A stretch of DNA of 64,000 nucleotides from Chryseobacterium rhizoplanae (GTDB taxonomy: Bacteria; Bacteroidota; Bacteroidia; Flavobacteriales; Weeksellaceae). The notes below the pieces were generated by a model. It had not been told where the DNA came from, made no database searches, and saw nothing but the letters and a program-made list of their open reading frames with translations. Position 1 is the first letter of the stretch, and every line of letters starts with the position of its first letter. The DNA lies in assembly GCF_900182655.1 (NCBI RefSeq), contig NZ_FXTC01000006.1:279364-343363 (forward strand), written 5' to 3'. This document shows positions 9,301 to 16,960 of this stretch, one piece after another. Made by a program: the position numbers and the translations under genes.

Positions 9301-9762
9301 ATCCTGCTCTGTATCTATATCATCAAAGGAGGCATCCTGGAAAAATTGCATAGCAGCGGTTGTATTAGCACCCAAATCTCCAATATTGGTTGGAATGTTA
9401 ATATTGGATTGATTGTCCTCATCAGGAAGATCTCTTATTACCCTTGTAATAACACCACCTGAAACAATATTCCAGCCCAATCCGGTAGAACCGTTCATAT
9501 CATCTACTTTGACTCCATTAGAGAAGTAATTGAGTCTGATTGGAATATTAATATTTCCGGCTGCAAAAGATGTTACGGGAATATCAACATTAGCATTCCC
9601 TGTAAAAAGGCTTACCGGAAGATTTCCAAAAGCGCCTAGTTTGTAAGACTCCGCTGATGGTGGGATGATATTTGGAAGGGTGGATTGTTTGCTGCCAGTA
9701 GTTTGCGCGAGAGCTACACTCATAGACAAGCAAAAGAATAAGCTTGTAATATTTCTTTTCAT
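6337..9762 (-). CDS. Large secreted RHS/YD-repeat-like protein paired with the RHS toxin
   Basis: This 1141-residue protein has a signal peptide (MKRNITSLFFCLSMSVALAQ). Its N-terminal domain carries GAFGNLPVSLFTGNANVDIPV and STGLGWNIVSGGVITR, typical of the long RHS-partner proteins of Flavobacteriia and reminiscent of SpvB/TcdB-like shells. The C-terminal third has YD-like motifs (YEKYDDKGNILQYREKDG, WGYNKTRPIAKV, YTYDPLVGVTTITPPSG). It lacks the DPLAE-type core and a toxin tip, so it is probably a structural or delivery partner rather than the toxin. It sits 6 nt downstream of the T9SS cargo gene and 6 nt upstream of the toxin gene, forming one operon. The RHS-like class is well supported; the partner role is inferred. 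Confidence 0.8.
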   Translation of the reverse strand: MKRNITSLFFCLSMSVALAQTTGSKQSTLPNIIPPSAESYKLGAFGNLPVSLFTGNANVDIPVTSFAAGNINIPIRLNYFSNGVKVDDMNGSTGLGWNIVSGGVITRVIRDLPDEDNQSNINIPTNIGDLGANTTAAMQFFQDASFDDIDTEQDLYMASFGGMQIKFVFDKKGISVIYSQKDVVIEGTSGGNSFIITVDNGIKYYFTDKETTSNRTAGAGHSLISISTTAWYLTKIEDISSGEVVFFENVDGGYTATMSQSQTLSYTSPNAGPMTSSCGNSAFIRYPQVSELISHNQTVAGKQIKRIYSNNPSYGEIIFDYLQSGGSGDYKRLQKVTKKVNGSIINDVTLNYNLTANNRLFLTSVVDSVLNTTYGFQYNLPDVFPQRLAFSRDSWGYYNGNTSNTNLVPNIEKVSMWSSYNGASQSVVPQNTAIGILQKIIYPTKGSTEFFYENHTAIEKNVMLSPSERTGTQIKATADDTNGHVENTVAFTPLRTEDITLGGSAQFNSSCDPAEQVTGKHRAIVSLLNSNGQAVPLYFKTPTGIVTSAGNSVTFPTNNGAGVFAHVQKDEPLTLKLWTLFVCTRSTASASYTTKEAVYGDREAPIGGLRIAKIVDTSENGVANTRKFIYRDLNDQYTEAVVLRTPAFEEQLLYTRTCSTNNPNLPSGSVPTGVERFPYTMVTSSNINQLFATHPNVFYKTVQEIVEGKSNIIHNYSISSDDFGKVLHGDNIRNSVWTNFGWKNGRELLTKYLDAEGNLLRSVEMNYEEDNNRKYQVDGFSIRKNYDNPVTKNETKLCTAEDVVKTISYTYCAANHSHRYNALDGYKNCQASGAQNTTQSYNDVCFGKPVGPITYEDKLDNLDIMQYKNISHFEYLKSQKTIDYLNGNAMKTETQYFYNNPKHTQITSEKIIFPDLSTTEKTYQYAHEKNNQLMIDKNMVGISLETKAQQTVDNITKVTSREETIYPTALPHAITGNLVLPLSEYSYDTLSPTTSSKDVTYEKYDDKGNILQYREKDGTPVSIVWGYNKTRPIAKVVGALYSQVEGMITTIVTKSNEDAADPTKEAELLLALDAFQPVGMTTKYTYDPLVGVTTITPPSGIRELYVYDSANRLKQVQIRERDSAGTYSYKVVKEFKYNYKQ

Positions 9763-9768
9763 TTGTAT

Positions 9769-10665
9769 TTATTTCTTAATTAATTTAGCATTCGCCGTTT
9801 TATTAGTATCAGTTTTTACCGTCACCAGGTAAGCTCCCTGTACCAAAGCCTGCGTATTAATTTTAGTTACTCTGTTTTTAGTTTTCAAACTCTGAAGCTG
9901 TCTTCCGCTCATATCATACAATAGAATATCTGCTTCCTTAAAGCCCTGTCCTGAGCCTGTCGAAGAATCAAAACCGATTTCTACGTAAGCATAATCAGAT
10001 ACCGGGTTCGGATAGATTTTGATGTCATATTTTTCAATCAGCTGATCAACCTGTTTGTCTCCAAGCTTTACGATCTTCCAGTTTTCTTTACCCAATTCTT
10101 CTGCGCTGGTTCCGGCCAGAACAATAGAGCCATCCCTGTTCAGTTTTACATCAGAAAGTCTTTCTTCCTTCTTTCTGGATTCTCCTTTTACATGTTTTCT
10201 CCACTGTTCATTTCCATTCTGATCCAAATACAGCATCCAAAAGGTTTCATCATCGGTTTGTATTCTTCCTTCTGCCTGAGTGTAGCCTCCCAGCAGAATG
10301 CCTTTAGACTTCCCGCTTCCATCTTCCTGCTTCCCGCTTATTACACTCATACTCATCAGGATATCACGGTTTTTGAAATTATAGGATTTCTGCCACTGTT
10401 CATCACCTCTTTCATTTAAAGAAATCAGCCATAGGTCTGTTCCTTCTTCAATTCCAACAGTTTTGTTTCCTGATCTTTCCGATCTGGATTCTCCACCAAT
10501 AACAAAGCCTGTTGAAGTTAGTGCCAGGGTTCTGATATGATCATCTCCCTTTCCTCCAAAATTCTTTTCCCATTCTACTTTTCCGTTTTTATCGAGTTTT
10601 ACGATCCAGTAATCACCTTCTCCGAAGTTATCCGTGGATTTTGCGATACGGGATACGGCCAACAA
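9769..10665 (-). pseudogene. 5'-truncated T9SS type A sorting-domain protein
   Basis: The remaining 298 codons contain repeat units of the YWIVKLDKNGKVEWEKNFGGKGDD type, as in long Flavobacteriia beta-propeller-like cargo proteins. They end in a T9SS type A sorting domain (IKIYPNPVSDYAYVEI, LYDMSGRQLQSL, GAYLVTVKT, AKLIKK). The frame begins mid-repeat at TTG 10,665 (LLAVSRIAKS), with no signal peptide although a T9SS cargo needs one. Upstream sequence in this frame is antisense to the methylase gene. I therefore read it as a gene whose 5' end and promoter were removed at a junction near 10,668. It was probably the first gene of the RHS operon. A short REP-like insertion lies inside it. Confidence 0.75.
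9945..9965. repeat. REP-like palindromic module inside the T9SS gene
   Basis: The 21-bp segment (core cctgagcctgtcgaag) is in frame in the T9SS cargo gene and encodes the glycine/serine-rich insert SSTGSGQ. It resembles a short palindromic REP-type sequence (ttcgacaggctcagg) that I recall being scattered through many bacterial genomes, usually between genes. Family membership is from memory and was not searched. Confidence 0.45.
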
Positions 10666-10680
10666 CGTTTTTTTAACTTG
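10660..10680. other. Deletion/insertion junction fusing two 5'-truncated divergent genes
   Basis: Left of about 10,668 the minus strand encodes a T9SS protein that lacks its N-terminus. Right of it the plus strand encodes a DNA methylase that lacks its N-terminus. Both genes point away from the junction and neither has a start codon or promoter. The simplest reading is one deletion, or a rearrangement or assembly join, removing both 5' ends. The 44 codons upstream of 10,669 in the methylase frame are an accidental open frame antisense to the T9SS gene. Confidence 0.65.
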
Positions 10681-12333
10681 GAAGTAATACCAGAAGCAGA
10701 TTTAACACGTAGGTTTAAACAAGCGCATGATGCTCTATGGGGAGGAGGGCAGTTAAATCCTTCAGAAGCATTTGATGAGTTAGACAAATTGATATTCTGT
10801 AAGATTTGGGATGAAAAAAAAGATAGAATAGCAGGAACTCCATATGACTTTCAAATTATTACTGTTGATGCTACAGAAATAAAAAATTATAAAAAATTAG
10901 GAGAAGAAGAGTTAAGTACTGCTATTAGAAACGAAGAAAATAAAAGACTTACAGAACGTATAAAAAAACTTTACGAACAAGGAAGAAAAAAAGACCCTGA
11001 AGTCTTTAAAGATAATATTAGACTTTCTTCTGAAAAAATAAGAACGGTAGTAGGATACTTACAAGATGTCAATATCGGTGAAACAGACCTAGATGCAAAA
11101 GGAAGAGCTTTCGAAACCTTTATGGGAGCTTTTTTCAGAGGAAATTTTGGACAATATTTTACACCTAGACCAATTGTAGAATTTGCAGTTAGTGTATTGC
11201 CTATTAAAAATGATTCTTATGTGCTAGATACTTCTTGCGGAAGTGGAGGATTTCTACTATATGCCTTGAATAAAGTTAGAAAACAAGCCGATGAATTATA
11301 TGTTAATTATAAAACAGATGTAAAGCAAAATCAAAAGCATTATAAATATTGGCACGATTTCGCTGAAAAAAACCTTTATGGTATTGAGATTAATGAGCAA
11401 ATTTCTCGTGCTGCCAAAATGAATATGATAATCCATGATGATGGCCATACAAATGTAATTACTTCAGATGGTTTATTAAGCCCACAGGATATCGAAAAAA
11501 ATACTACTAATAAAGGATTTAAATACAATCACTTCGATTTTATTGTTACTAACCCTCCGTTTGGAAGTATTGTAAGACAGACAGAGAAAGCTTATTTAAA
11601 AACATATAATCTTGGAAAGAAAGAAGAAGATTGGTTAGCTGTTTCTGCGAGACCTGAAACAAGCAGAGAAAATCAAAGCACAGAAGTATTATTTATAGAA
11701 CAATGCTATAATTTTCTTAAAGAGGGAGGATATTTAGCTATTGTAATACCTGATGGTATTTTGACTAATAGTAGTTTGCAATACGTAAGAGATCACATAG
11801 AAGAAATGTTTAGAATAATTGCAGTAGTTTCAATGCCACAAACTGCTTTTTCAGCTACAGGAGCAGGAGTTAAAAGTTCCGTTTTATTCTTAAAAAAGCA
11901 TGATTTCAATACAACAAATCGTATTAAAGAATTAAAACAAACATCAAAGGCTGATTTGCTTTCGGAGAGCAATTATACAGAAAAAATAAAGCAATACGAT
12001 AAAGAGAAGAAAGAAGCTATTAATGCCCTTGAAAAAAAATGTAAAGAAAGCAATCCAACATTAGATAAAAAGGCTTTAAATGAATTAATAGCAGATGATA
12101 AAAAGGAAATTCAGGACATTTTTAATGATAAAGTCAATGACCTGAAAGAAGAGTTACAGGAAGCTTTTTTACAACAAAAGCAAAAAAAGATTCCTGACTA
12201 TCCAATTTTTATGGCAATTGCTGATGATATAGGGTACGATGCAACAGGAAAGAAAACGACCGTGAATGAATTGGAGTTTATTAGCGAAGAACTCACAAAA
12301 TTTATTAATGACATCGAAAGCCATTTATTATGA
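10669..12333 (+). CDS. hsdM: N-6 adenine DNA methylase (HsdM-like), 5'-truncated
   Basis: This is the modification subunit of a type I-like restriction system, methylating adenine with S-adenosylmethionine. Visible motifs are VLDTSCGSGGF (SAM-binding motif I), DFIVTNPPFGS (catalytic NPPF motif IV) and the HsdM-type GNFGQYFTPRPIVEF; a Lys/Glu-rich helical tail follows. The frame enters directly at FFNLEVIPEADLTRRFKQAH, which in related proteins as I recall them is internal and follows an HsdR-N-like domain, so the N-terminus is missing. The open frame extends to ATG 10,537, but those 44 codons are antisense to the T9SS gene and not homologous. TTG 10,678 is another weak start. The stop overlaps the next gene by 4 nt (ATGA). 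The catalytic core looks intact, but expression and function are doubtful. Confidence 0.85.
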   Translation, partial: FFNLEVIPEADLTRRFKQAHDALWGGGQLNPSEAFDELDKLIFCKIWDEKKDRIAGTPYDFQIITVDATEIKNYKKLGEEELSTAIRNEENKRLTERIKKLYEQGRKKDPEVFKDNIRLSSEKIRTVVGYLQDVNIGETDLDAKGRAFETFMGAFFRGNFGQYFTPRPIVEFAVSVLPIKNDSYVLDTSCGSGGFLLYALNKVRKQADELYVNYKTDVKQNQKHYKYWHDFAEKNLYGIEINEQISRAAKMNMIIHDDGHTNVITSDGLLSPQDIEKNTTNKGFKYNHFDFIVTNPPFGSIVRQTEKAYLKTYNLGKKEEDWLAVSARPETSRENQSTEVLFIEQCYNFLKEGGYLAIVIPDGILTNSSLQYVRDHIEEMFRIIAVVSMPQTAFSATGAGVKSSVLFLKKHDFNTTNRIKELKQTSKADLLSESNYTEKIKQYDKEKKEAINALEKKCKESNPTLDKKALNELIADDKKEIQDIFNDKVNDLKEELQEAFLQQKQKKIPDYPIFMAIADDIGYDATGKKTTVNELEFISEELTKFINDIESHLL

Positions 12334-13901
12334 TAATCAGAGGGATATTAGATAAATCATTAAGTAAACAAACTTGTATAAGAGGTTTTGCAAGAATTAA
12401 AGAGCTGGCAAGGATTTCTAAAGCTAATCCTGAATATCAGAGAGAGCTTATTGATAAACAAAAAAAAGTAATTTCTAATTTTCTTACCGAAGAAACGTAT
12501 TTGTTTTTTCCTGAAGTGATTTTGAGCTTGAAGTTGAAATATGACTTTACTAGTACTGGAGCTAAAAAAGATGCTCCATTAACGCTTATTGAAGCAAATA
12601 AGAGTTTTAAATCAAATGTAAATAGTCTCAATATTAGAGTTGTAGAAAGAAAGAATTCTAAAGTTTTTGATGTAGGAGGAAGAGATGAAGTAAAGATCGT
12701 TGAACTAGAGATTGAAGATGGTGAATTACTAAAACTGATTAAAGAAAATAAACACCCTTTTCATCGTATAGATGGGAATCACCGATTAAGTGCTGCGGAG
12801 CAAATTGACGATGATAGAATTCAAACAATGGATGTACCGTTTTGCATTGTATTGTTTGAAGAAACTACTACTAATGAATTTAATCCCATTACTGAATTAC
12901 TCGAGAAGAAAACCAGTAATACTTATGAGAAATTTGAGCGTGTTGTTTTCTATAATATCAATTCTAAAACAATTCCTTTGACACTTGAGCAGAATTTAAA
13001 GGGAATTATTGGAGAAACTGAATATTTTGGAGATGATGAAATAGCAAAAATATTTCAATATGATGGTAAAGATGTTGGGGTTAATGCTAGGAAATTGGGG
13101 CTAAAAATAAGAAGTGAAGATTTCCAATCTATTAAAACTAATCTTGAAAGTTACAAATGGTCCCTATCCCTAAACATTTTTAGGCTTTATAATAAGTTTA
13201 AAAAGGTGAGAAAATCCAAAGATATTATAGATATTGTATATGAAGCCTTGCAGGCTGTAAATACGCTATATCGTGATGATGAATTACTTAAAGCAAATAA
13301 AAATATTGATATACTTTTAGCCTTTCTATTTTATAAAGCTTTTGAGGATAAAACAACATTTAACATTTTCTATCATTGGATAATTAATAATCACTTATTT
13401 GAGGCAGAGGAAACAAAAGCTGAGAGTATCATAAGAATTTTCAATCAAATAAAGGAAAAAGAAATAAAAGTATTTGTTGCAATGCCATATTTTTCTTCTG
13501 CGATTGTAAAATCTCACAATGAAATTTATAAAAGTGTTATTGACGAAATTAAAGACAAATATGGTATAAATATAACTTTACATCCAATTATGACTTATAA
13601 GGGAGAGTCTGTTAATATTGTAAATGATATTTTTGAGAAAATCAAAGGATGCCATATTTTTATTGCCAACATAACAGGTAACAATGCCAATGTTACCTAT
13701 GAGATGGGATGGGCAAGGGCTTTAAATATACCGGTGATTATTACTAAAGAAGAAAAAGCAGAGGAGCCCAAATCGGATTATAAACTAGATTTTTATTTCA
13801 CCTATCAAAAAGATGCTCATACAACTTTAAAAGAAGAAATAGGTAGGCACATTAAAACTATTTTAATAGAAAGATATAAATTCAAAATACCTAGCCAATA
13901 A
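12330..13901 (+). CDS. DGQHR-like / NDT-TIR-like fusion protein inside an R-M operon
   Basis: This is a 523-residue cytoplasmic protein. The N-terminal ~350 residues carry HRIDGNHRLSAAE (D148-G-N-H-R152), like the DGQHR/DndB-type ParB-related domain linked to DNA-modification defence. The preceding region (ISKANPEYQRELIDKQKKVISNFL) fits that fold. The C-terminal ~145 residues (KVFVAMPYFSS, GCHIFIANITG, NVTYEMGWARALNIPVIIT) resemble nucleoside 2-deoxyribosyltransferase/TIR-like nucleotide-binding folds, with E458 in the position of their catalytic glutamate. It overlaps the methylase stop by 4 nt and abuts hsdS (TAA then ATG), so it is translationally coupled to both. I infer a sensor-effector component, possibly a nucleotide- or NAD-consuming arm. 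Both domain calls rest on motifs; no activity is shown. Confidence 0.7.
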   Translation: MIIRGILDKSLSKQTCIRGFARIKELARISKANPEYQRELIDKQKKVISNFLTEETYLFFPEVILSLKLKYDFTSTGAKKDAPLTLIEANKSFKSNVNSLNIRVVERKNSKVFDVGGRDEVKIVELEIEDGELLKLIKENKHPFHRIDGNHRLSAAEQIDDDRIQTMDVPFCIVLFEETTTNEFNPITELLEKKTSNTYEKFERVVFYNINSKTIPLTLEQNLKGIIGETEYFGDDEIAKIFQYDGKDVGVNARKLGLKIRSEDFQSIKTNLESYKWSLSLNIFRLYNKFKKVRKSKDIIDIVYEALQAVNTLYRDDELLKANKNIDILLAFLFYKAFEDKTTFNIFYHWIINNHLFEAEETKAESIIRIFNQIKEKEIKVFVAMPYFSSAIVKSHNEIYKSVIDEIKDKYGINITLHPIMTYKGESVNIVNDIFEKIKGCHIFIANITGNNANVTYEMGWARALNIPVIITKEEKAEEPKSDYKLDFYFTYQKDAHTTLKEEIGRHIKTILIERYKFKIPSQ

Positions 13902-15404
13902 ATGCACACTTTATCTCAACATATAAATTCTAATAAAATAACTATCATTAACCGCTCTAATTTAGAAGGGCGCTTAGATCCTCTATACTATAATTCTGAC
14001 TTAACAAAATTTAATTCAGGAATATATAAAAGTATTCCTTTACGATCAGTTGTTCTTTCTTTTAAATCTGGTATTGGTGCTGGAAAACAAGATCAAGCGA
14101 TTGATGAAAATGGTATTATTCAAATAAGGCCTACTAATATTGATGAAAATGGATTTTTGAAATTTGATAAAAATGTCTATTTGCCTATTGAAAAAAAAAT
14201 TGATAGGCTAGAAGTAGGTGATGTATTATTTAATAATACTAACAGCCAAGAGTTAGTAGGAAAAACAGCAATATTAAAAGAAGAAAAAGAATTAAGTTAT
14301 TCTAATCATATAACCGTTCTTAAACCTAAGAGAGATGTTTTGTTGTCCGAATATTTATGGATAATATTAAATTTATATCAAAAAAATAAAATATTCTATG
14401 CTGTTTGTACAAATTGGAATAATCAATCTGGAGTGGGTATTGAATTACTCAAATCATTAAGAATTCCACTTCCACCATTAGAGTCTCAAAAACAAATTGT
14501 TGAAGTTTATCAATCTGCTTATGAGCAACAAAAAAAAATAGAAGAAGAGTCTGAAGCTTTGTTAACTAGTATAGATGGTTATTTATTAGATAAATTAGGA
14601 ATTTCTCTACCTGAAAAAGATAATTCTTTAAAAAATAGAATTTTCATAACACAATTAAGGCAGGTAACTGGTGGAAGATTTGATCCTAAATTATATGATA
14701 AAACTACAACAAGCTTAAAGCAAGCAATTAAGGAAACAGATTTAAAGCAATTCAAAGTTGAAAAACTTAGGACTTTCATAGTTCAAAGTCTTGCAGGTGA
14801 TTGGGGAATTGAACATAACGAAGAAAATTATTCCCAAGAATATGAAAAGTGCTTAGTTATCAGAGCCACAGAATTTGATAATGACTTTAATCTTAAGCTT
14901 GATAATTCGAGAGTTAAATTCAGGCTTATTAAAAAAGATAAAATATCAAAAATTGATATTCAAGAAAATGATCTGTTGATTGAGAAGTCAGGAGGTAGCC
15001 CGGATCAACCTGTAGGTAGAATTGCTATTTTGACAAAAGATATATTACATAATAACAAGATTAGTTATAGTAATTTTATACATAAGATTAGAATCAATAC
15101 TAGTATTTTAAATCCAGAATATTTATTTTGTTATTTAAAAACGATACATAACATAAAGCTTACTGAATCAATGCAAAGTCAGACAAATGGAATTAGAAAT
15201 TTGATTATGCAAAATTATTTCAATCAAGATATTGTAGTACCTATTTTACCGAATGGAGATTTTGATTTAGAAAAACAATATGAAATTGCTAATCATATTC
15301 AAAGCTTAAGAGCAAAAGCAATGTTGTTACAACAAGAAGCCAAAAATATTCTAGACAATGTTAAGCAGCAAGTTGAACAAATGATACTGGGAAATGCCTA
15401 TTAA
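13902..15404 (+). CDS. hsdS: Type I restriction-modification specificity subunit S (two TRDs)
   Basis: This 500-residue protein has the HsdS layout: TRD1 (about 20-200) ending in LLKSLRIPLPPLESQKQIVE, a helical spacer (AYEQQKKIEEESEALLTSIDGYLLDKL), TRD2 (about 255-460; QVTGGRFDPKLYD, DLLIEKSGGSPDQPVGRIA) and a second helix (IQSLRAKAMLLQQEAKNIL). Both half-sites start with R-x-DP (GRLDPLYY, GRFDPKLY), typical of the family. It sets the DNA target of the complex with HsdM. The ATG follows the stop of the preceding gene with no gap. A bipartite target is expected but its sequence cannot be predicted. No HsdR subunit is encoded nearby. Confidence 0.9.
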   Translation: MHTLSQHINSNKITIINRSNLEGRLDPLYYNSDLTKFNSGIYKSIPLRSVVLSFKSGIGAGKQDQAIDENGIIQIRPTNIDENGFLKFDKNVYLPIEKKIDRLEVGDVLFNNTNSQELVGKTAILKEEKELSYSNHITVLKPKRDVLLSEYLWIILNLYQKNKIFYAVCTNWNNQSGVGIELLKSLRIPLPPLESQKQIVEVYQSAYEQQKKIEEESEALLTSIDGYLLDKLGISLPEKDNSLKNRIFITQLRQVTGGRFDPKLYDKTTTSLKQAIKETDLKQFKVEKLRTFIVQSLAGDWGIEHNEENYSQEYEKCLVIRATEFDNDFNLKLDNSRVKFRLIKKDKISKIDIQENDLLIEKSGGSPDQPVGRIAILTKDILHNNKISYSNFIHKIRINTSILNPEYLFCYLKTIHNIKLTESMQSQTNGIRNLIMQNYFNQDIVVPILPNGDFDLEKQYEIANHIQSLRAKAMLLQQEAKNILDNVKQQVEQMILGNAY

Positions 15405-15436
15405 TATACTAAATTAATAACTTTAATTGAATTTTC

Positions 15437-16345
15437 ATGCAACTCTTTAAAAATAATAAACAAATTTTTTCAATTCTTAAAGAAATTCCTTTTAGGCTGG
15501 AAAAAGATATTCAAAATATTTTTGAATCTAATTTACAAACCTTAACCAATTGGAAATTCATAAAGTCTGAATTTACTATAAAAGCAAATAGAATTGATAC
15601 TTTGGCTTATGATAGTGAAAACAATTCTTTTGTTATTATCGAATATAAAAAAGACAGACACTTTTCAGTAGTTGACCAGGGAGTTTCGTATTTAAATTTA
15701 ATGTTGGAATACAAAGCAGATTTCATTGTTGAATATAATGAAAGTCAGAATGAAACTATTAAACGTGCAGATATCGATTGGTCGCAATCTAAAGTTGTTT
15801 TTGTATCTCCAGCTTTTACCGATTTTCAAAAGCAGGCTTCCAATTTCAAAGATTTACCAATAGAACTTTGGGAAATTAAACAGTATGAAAATGATATTAT
15901 ACTGATTAATCCTATAAAAAAATCTAAAGCAGCTCCTAATATCAAAGAAGTTAAATCTGAACAAAACTCTGTTATAAGTAAAGTAACTAAAGAAGTAACT
16001 GTATATACTGAAGATTTATATCTTTTGGGTAAAAATGATTCTGTAATTGAACTTTACGAAAGTTATAAGCAAGCAATTTTAAACTTATCTTCCGAGTTAG
16101 AAGTACATCCAAAAAAATGGTATATCGCATTTAAAGCAAAAACAAATGTTATTGATATAGAAGTTCAAGCCAATTCATTAAAAATGTGGATCAACCTCAA
16201 AAAAGGAAATCTTGATGATCCTAAAAATATTATGAGAGATGTTTCTGATCTTAAAGGTCATAATGGAAATGGAGACTATGAAATAACTGTTAAGGATACA
16301 GAAAATCTAGAATATATTATGAGTCTTGTAAAGCAAGCTCTTTAA
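15437..16345 (+). CDS. PD-(D/E)XK-like nuclease with DUF5655 C-terminus
   Basis: This is a 302-residue protein. The N-terminal half has RIDTLAYDSENNSFVIIEYKK, matching the D...ExK core of PD-(D/E)XK nucleases in the family that reads GRIDTLG...VIIEYK. VVDQGVSYLNLMLEYKADF follows, as in DUF91/NucS-like proteins. The C-terminal ~120 residues (LYESYKQAILNLSSELEVHPKKWYIAFK, MWINLKKGNLDDP) match the DUF5655 pattern. It lies 32 nt after hsdS and before a strong terminator, so it is the last gene of the operon. It may be the DNA-cleaving component in place of HsdR, or a free-standing accessory nuclease; such proteins also occur alone. The family call is good; the role is inference. Confidence 0.78.
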   Translation: MQLFKNNKQIFSILKEIPFRLEKDIQNIFESNLQTLTNWKFIKSEFTIKANRIDTLAYDSENNSFVIIEYKKDRHFSVVDQGVSYLNLMLEYKADFIVEYNESQNETIKRADIDWSQSKVVFVSPAFTDFQKQASNFKDLPIELWEIKQYENDIILINPIKKSKAAPNIKEVKSEQNSVISKVTKEVTVYTEDLYLLGKNDSVIELYESYKQAILNLSSELEVHPKKWYIAFKAKTNVIDIEVQANSLKMWINLKKGNLDDPKNIMRDVSDLKGHNGNGDYEITVKDTENLEYIMSLVKQAL

Positions 16346-16354
16346 ATTTATTAA

Positions 16355-16396
16355 TTAAAAAGGATCTGACATTTTAATATTTCAGATCCTTTTTAA
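16355..16396. terminator. Bidirectional intrinsic terminator between convergent operons
   Basis: A perfect 15-bp stem (16,355-16,369 with 16,382-16,396; core aaaaaggatctga) encloses a 12-nt loop. A/T runs on both flanks give a U-tract on either strand. It closes the R-M operon 9 nt after its last stop and the lipid operon arriving from the right. Confidence 0.9.
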
Positions 16397-16417
16397 AACT
16401 AGAATTCATATTATAAT

Positions 16418-16960
16418 TTAAGATATTGATTCAATTGATATCCTCCTACACATCCACCTCCTCAATCTCCACACCGGCAAATACACAAACACCACAGATA
16501 AAATCCCAGCCAATATCCCCACAACAAAAGCCATTGCTGTAGCATCCAGCTTATAATCCTTTGAAAAATTATACTGTCCTATAAAGAGTAGGGAGAGTAC
16601 CAATGAACCTGTAATCAGGCCGTGTAAGATGCTTAGTTTGGTCATTAACTTTTTAATATTCAGCTGTTCGTCTACGGTGAACTCTATAGCTTCCTGGCTG
16701 GCGGCATCGGTTACTCTTTTGATGATATCAATGGTAAGGACTACCGGAAGGAAGATGGCCATCGGCAGGGTAAGGCGGGCCAGGTTTTGGGTTCCTGAGA
16801 AAAAATGGGTGTAACCTAACTCTTTGAAGCTGGCATAGGCGATGATGAAATTAAAAAATACATTCGGAAGGACATAGTAAATTGTACGCTTGATGAGAAA
16901 GCGTTTCAGGGTGGTTTTTTTGATGGGTTTTGGCTTCGGAGGCTTTATTTTCAATTTCAT
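16418..16960 (-). CDS. Four-helix integral membrane protein, last gene of the lipid locus
   Basis: This 180-residue protein has a basic, proline-rich cytoplasmic N-terminus (KIKPPKPKPIKKTTLKR). Four hydrophobic segments follow, near residues 28-47 (YYVLPNVFFNFIIAYASF), 63-83 (TLPMAIFLPVVLTIDII), 110-128 (SILHGLITGSLVLSLLFI) and 140-168 (AFVVGILAGILSVVFVYLPVW), then an Arg-rich tail (RLRRWMCRR). I recognise no family. Its start overlaps the acyltransferase stop by 4 nt, so it is co-translated with the locus. It may help export, anchor or flip the lipid product, but nothing in the sequence specifies this. Confidence 0.65.
   Translation of the reverse strand: MKLKIKPPKPKPIKKTTLKRFLIKRTIYYVLPNVFFNFIIAYASFKELGYTHFFSGTQNLARLTLPMAIFLPVVLTIDIIKRVTDAASQEAIEFTVDEQLNIKKLMTKLSILHGLITGSLVLSLLFIGQYNFSKDYKLDATAMAFVVGILAGILSVVFVYLPVWRLRRWMCRRISIESIS

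Noticed and set aside
10537..10668. The 44-codon N-terminal extension of the methylase frame from ATG 10,537
   Set aside because: It is the antisense of the conserved T9SS repeat region; no methylase similarity, so treated as an accidental open frame.
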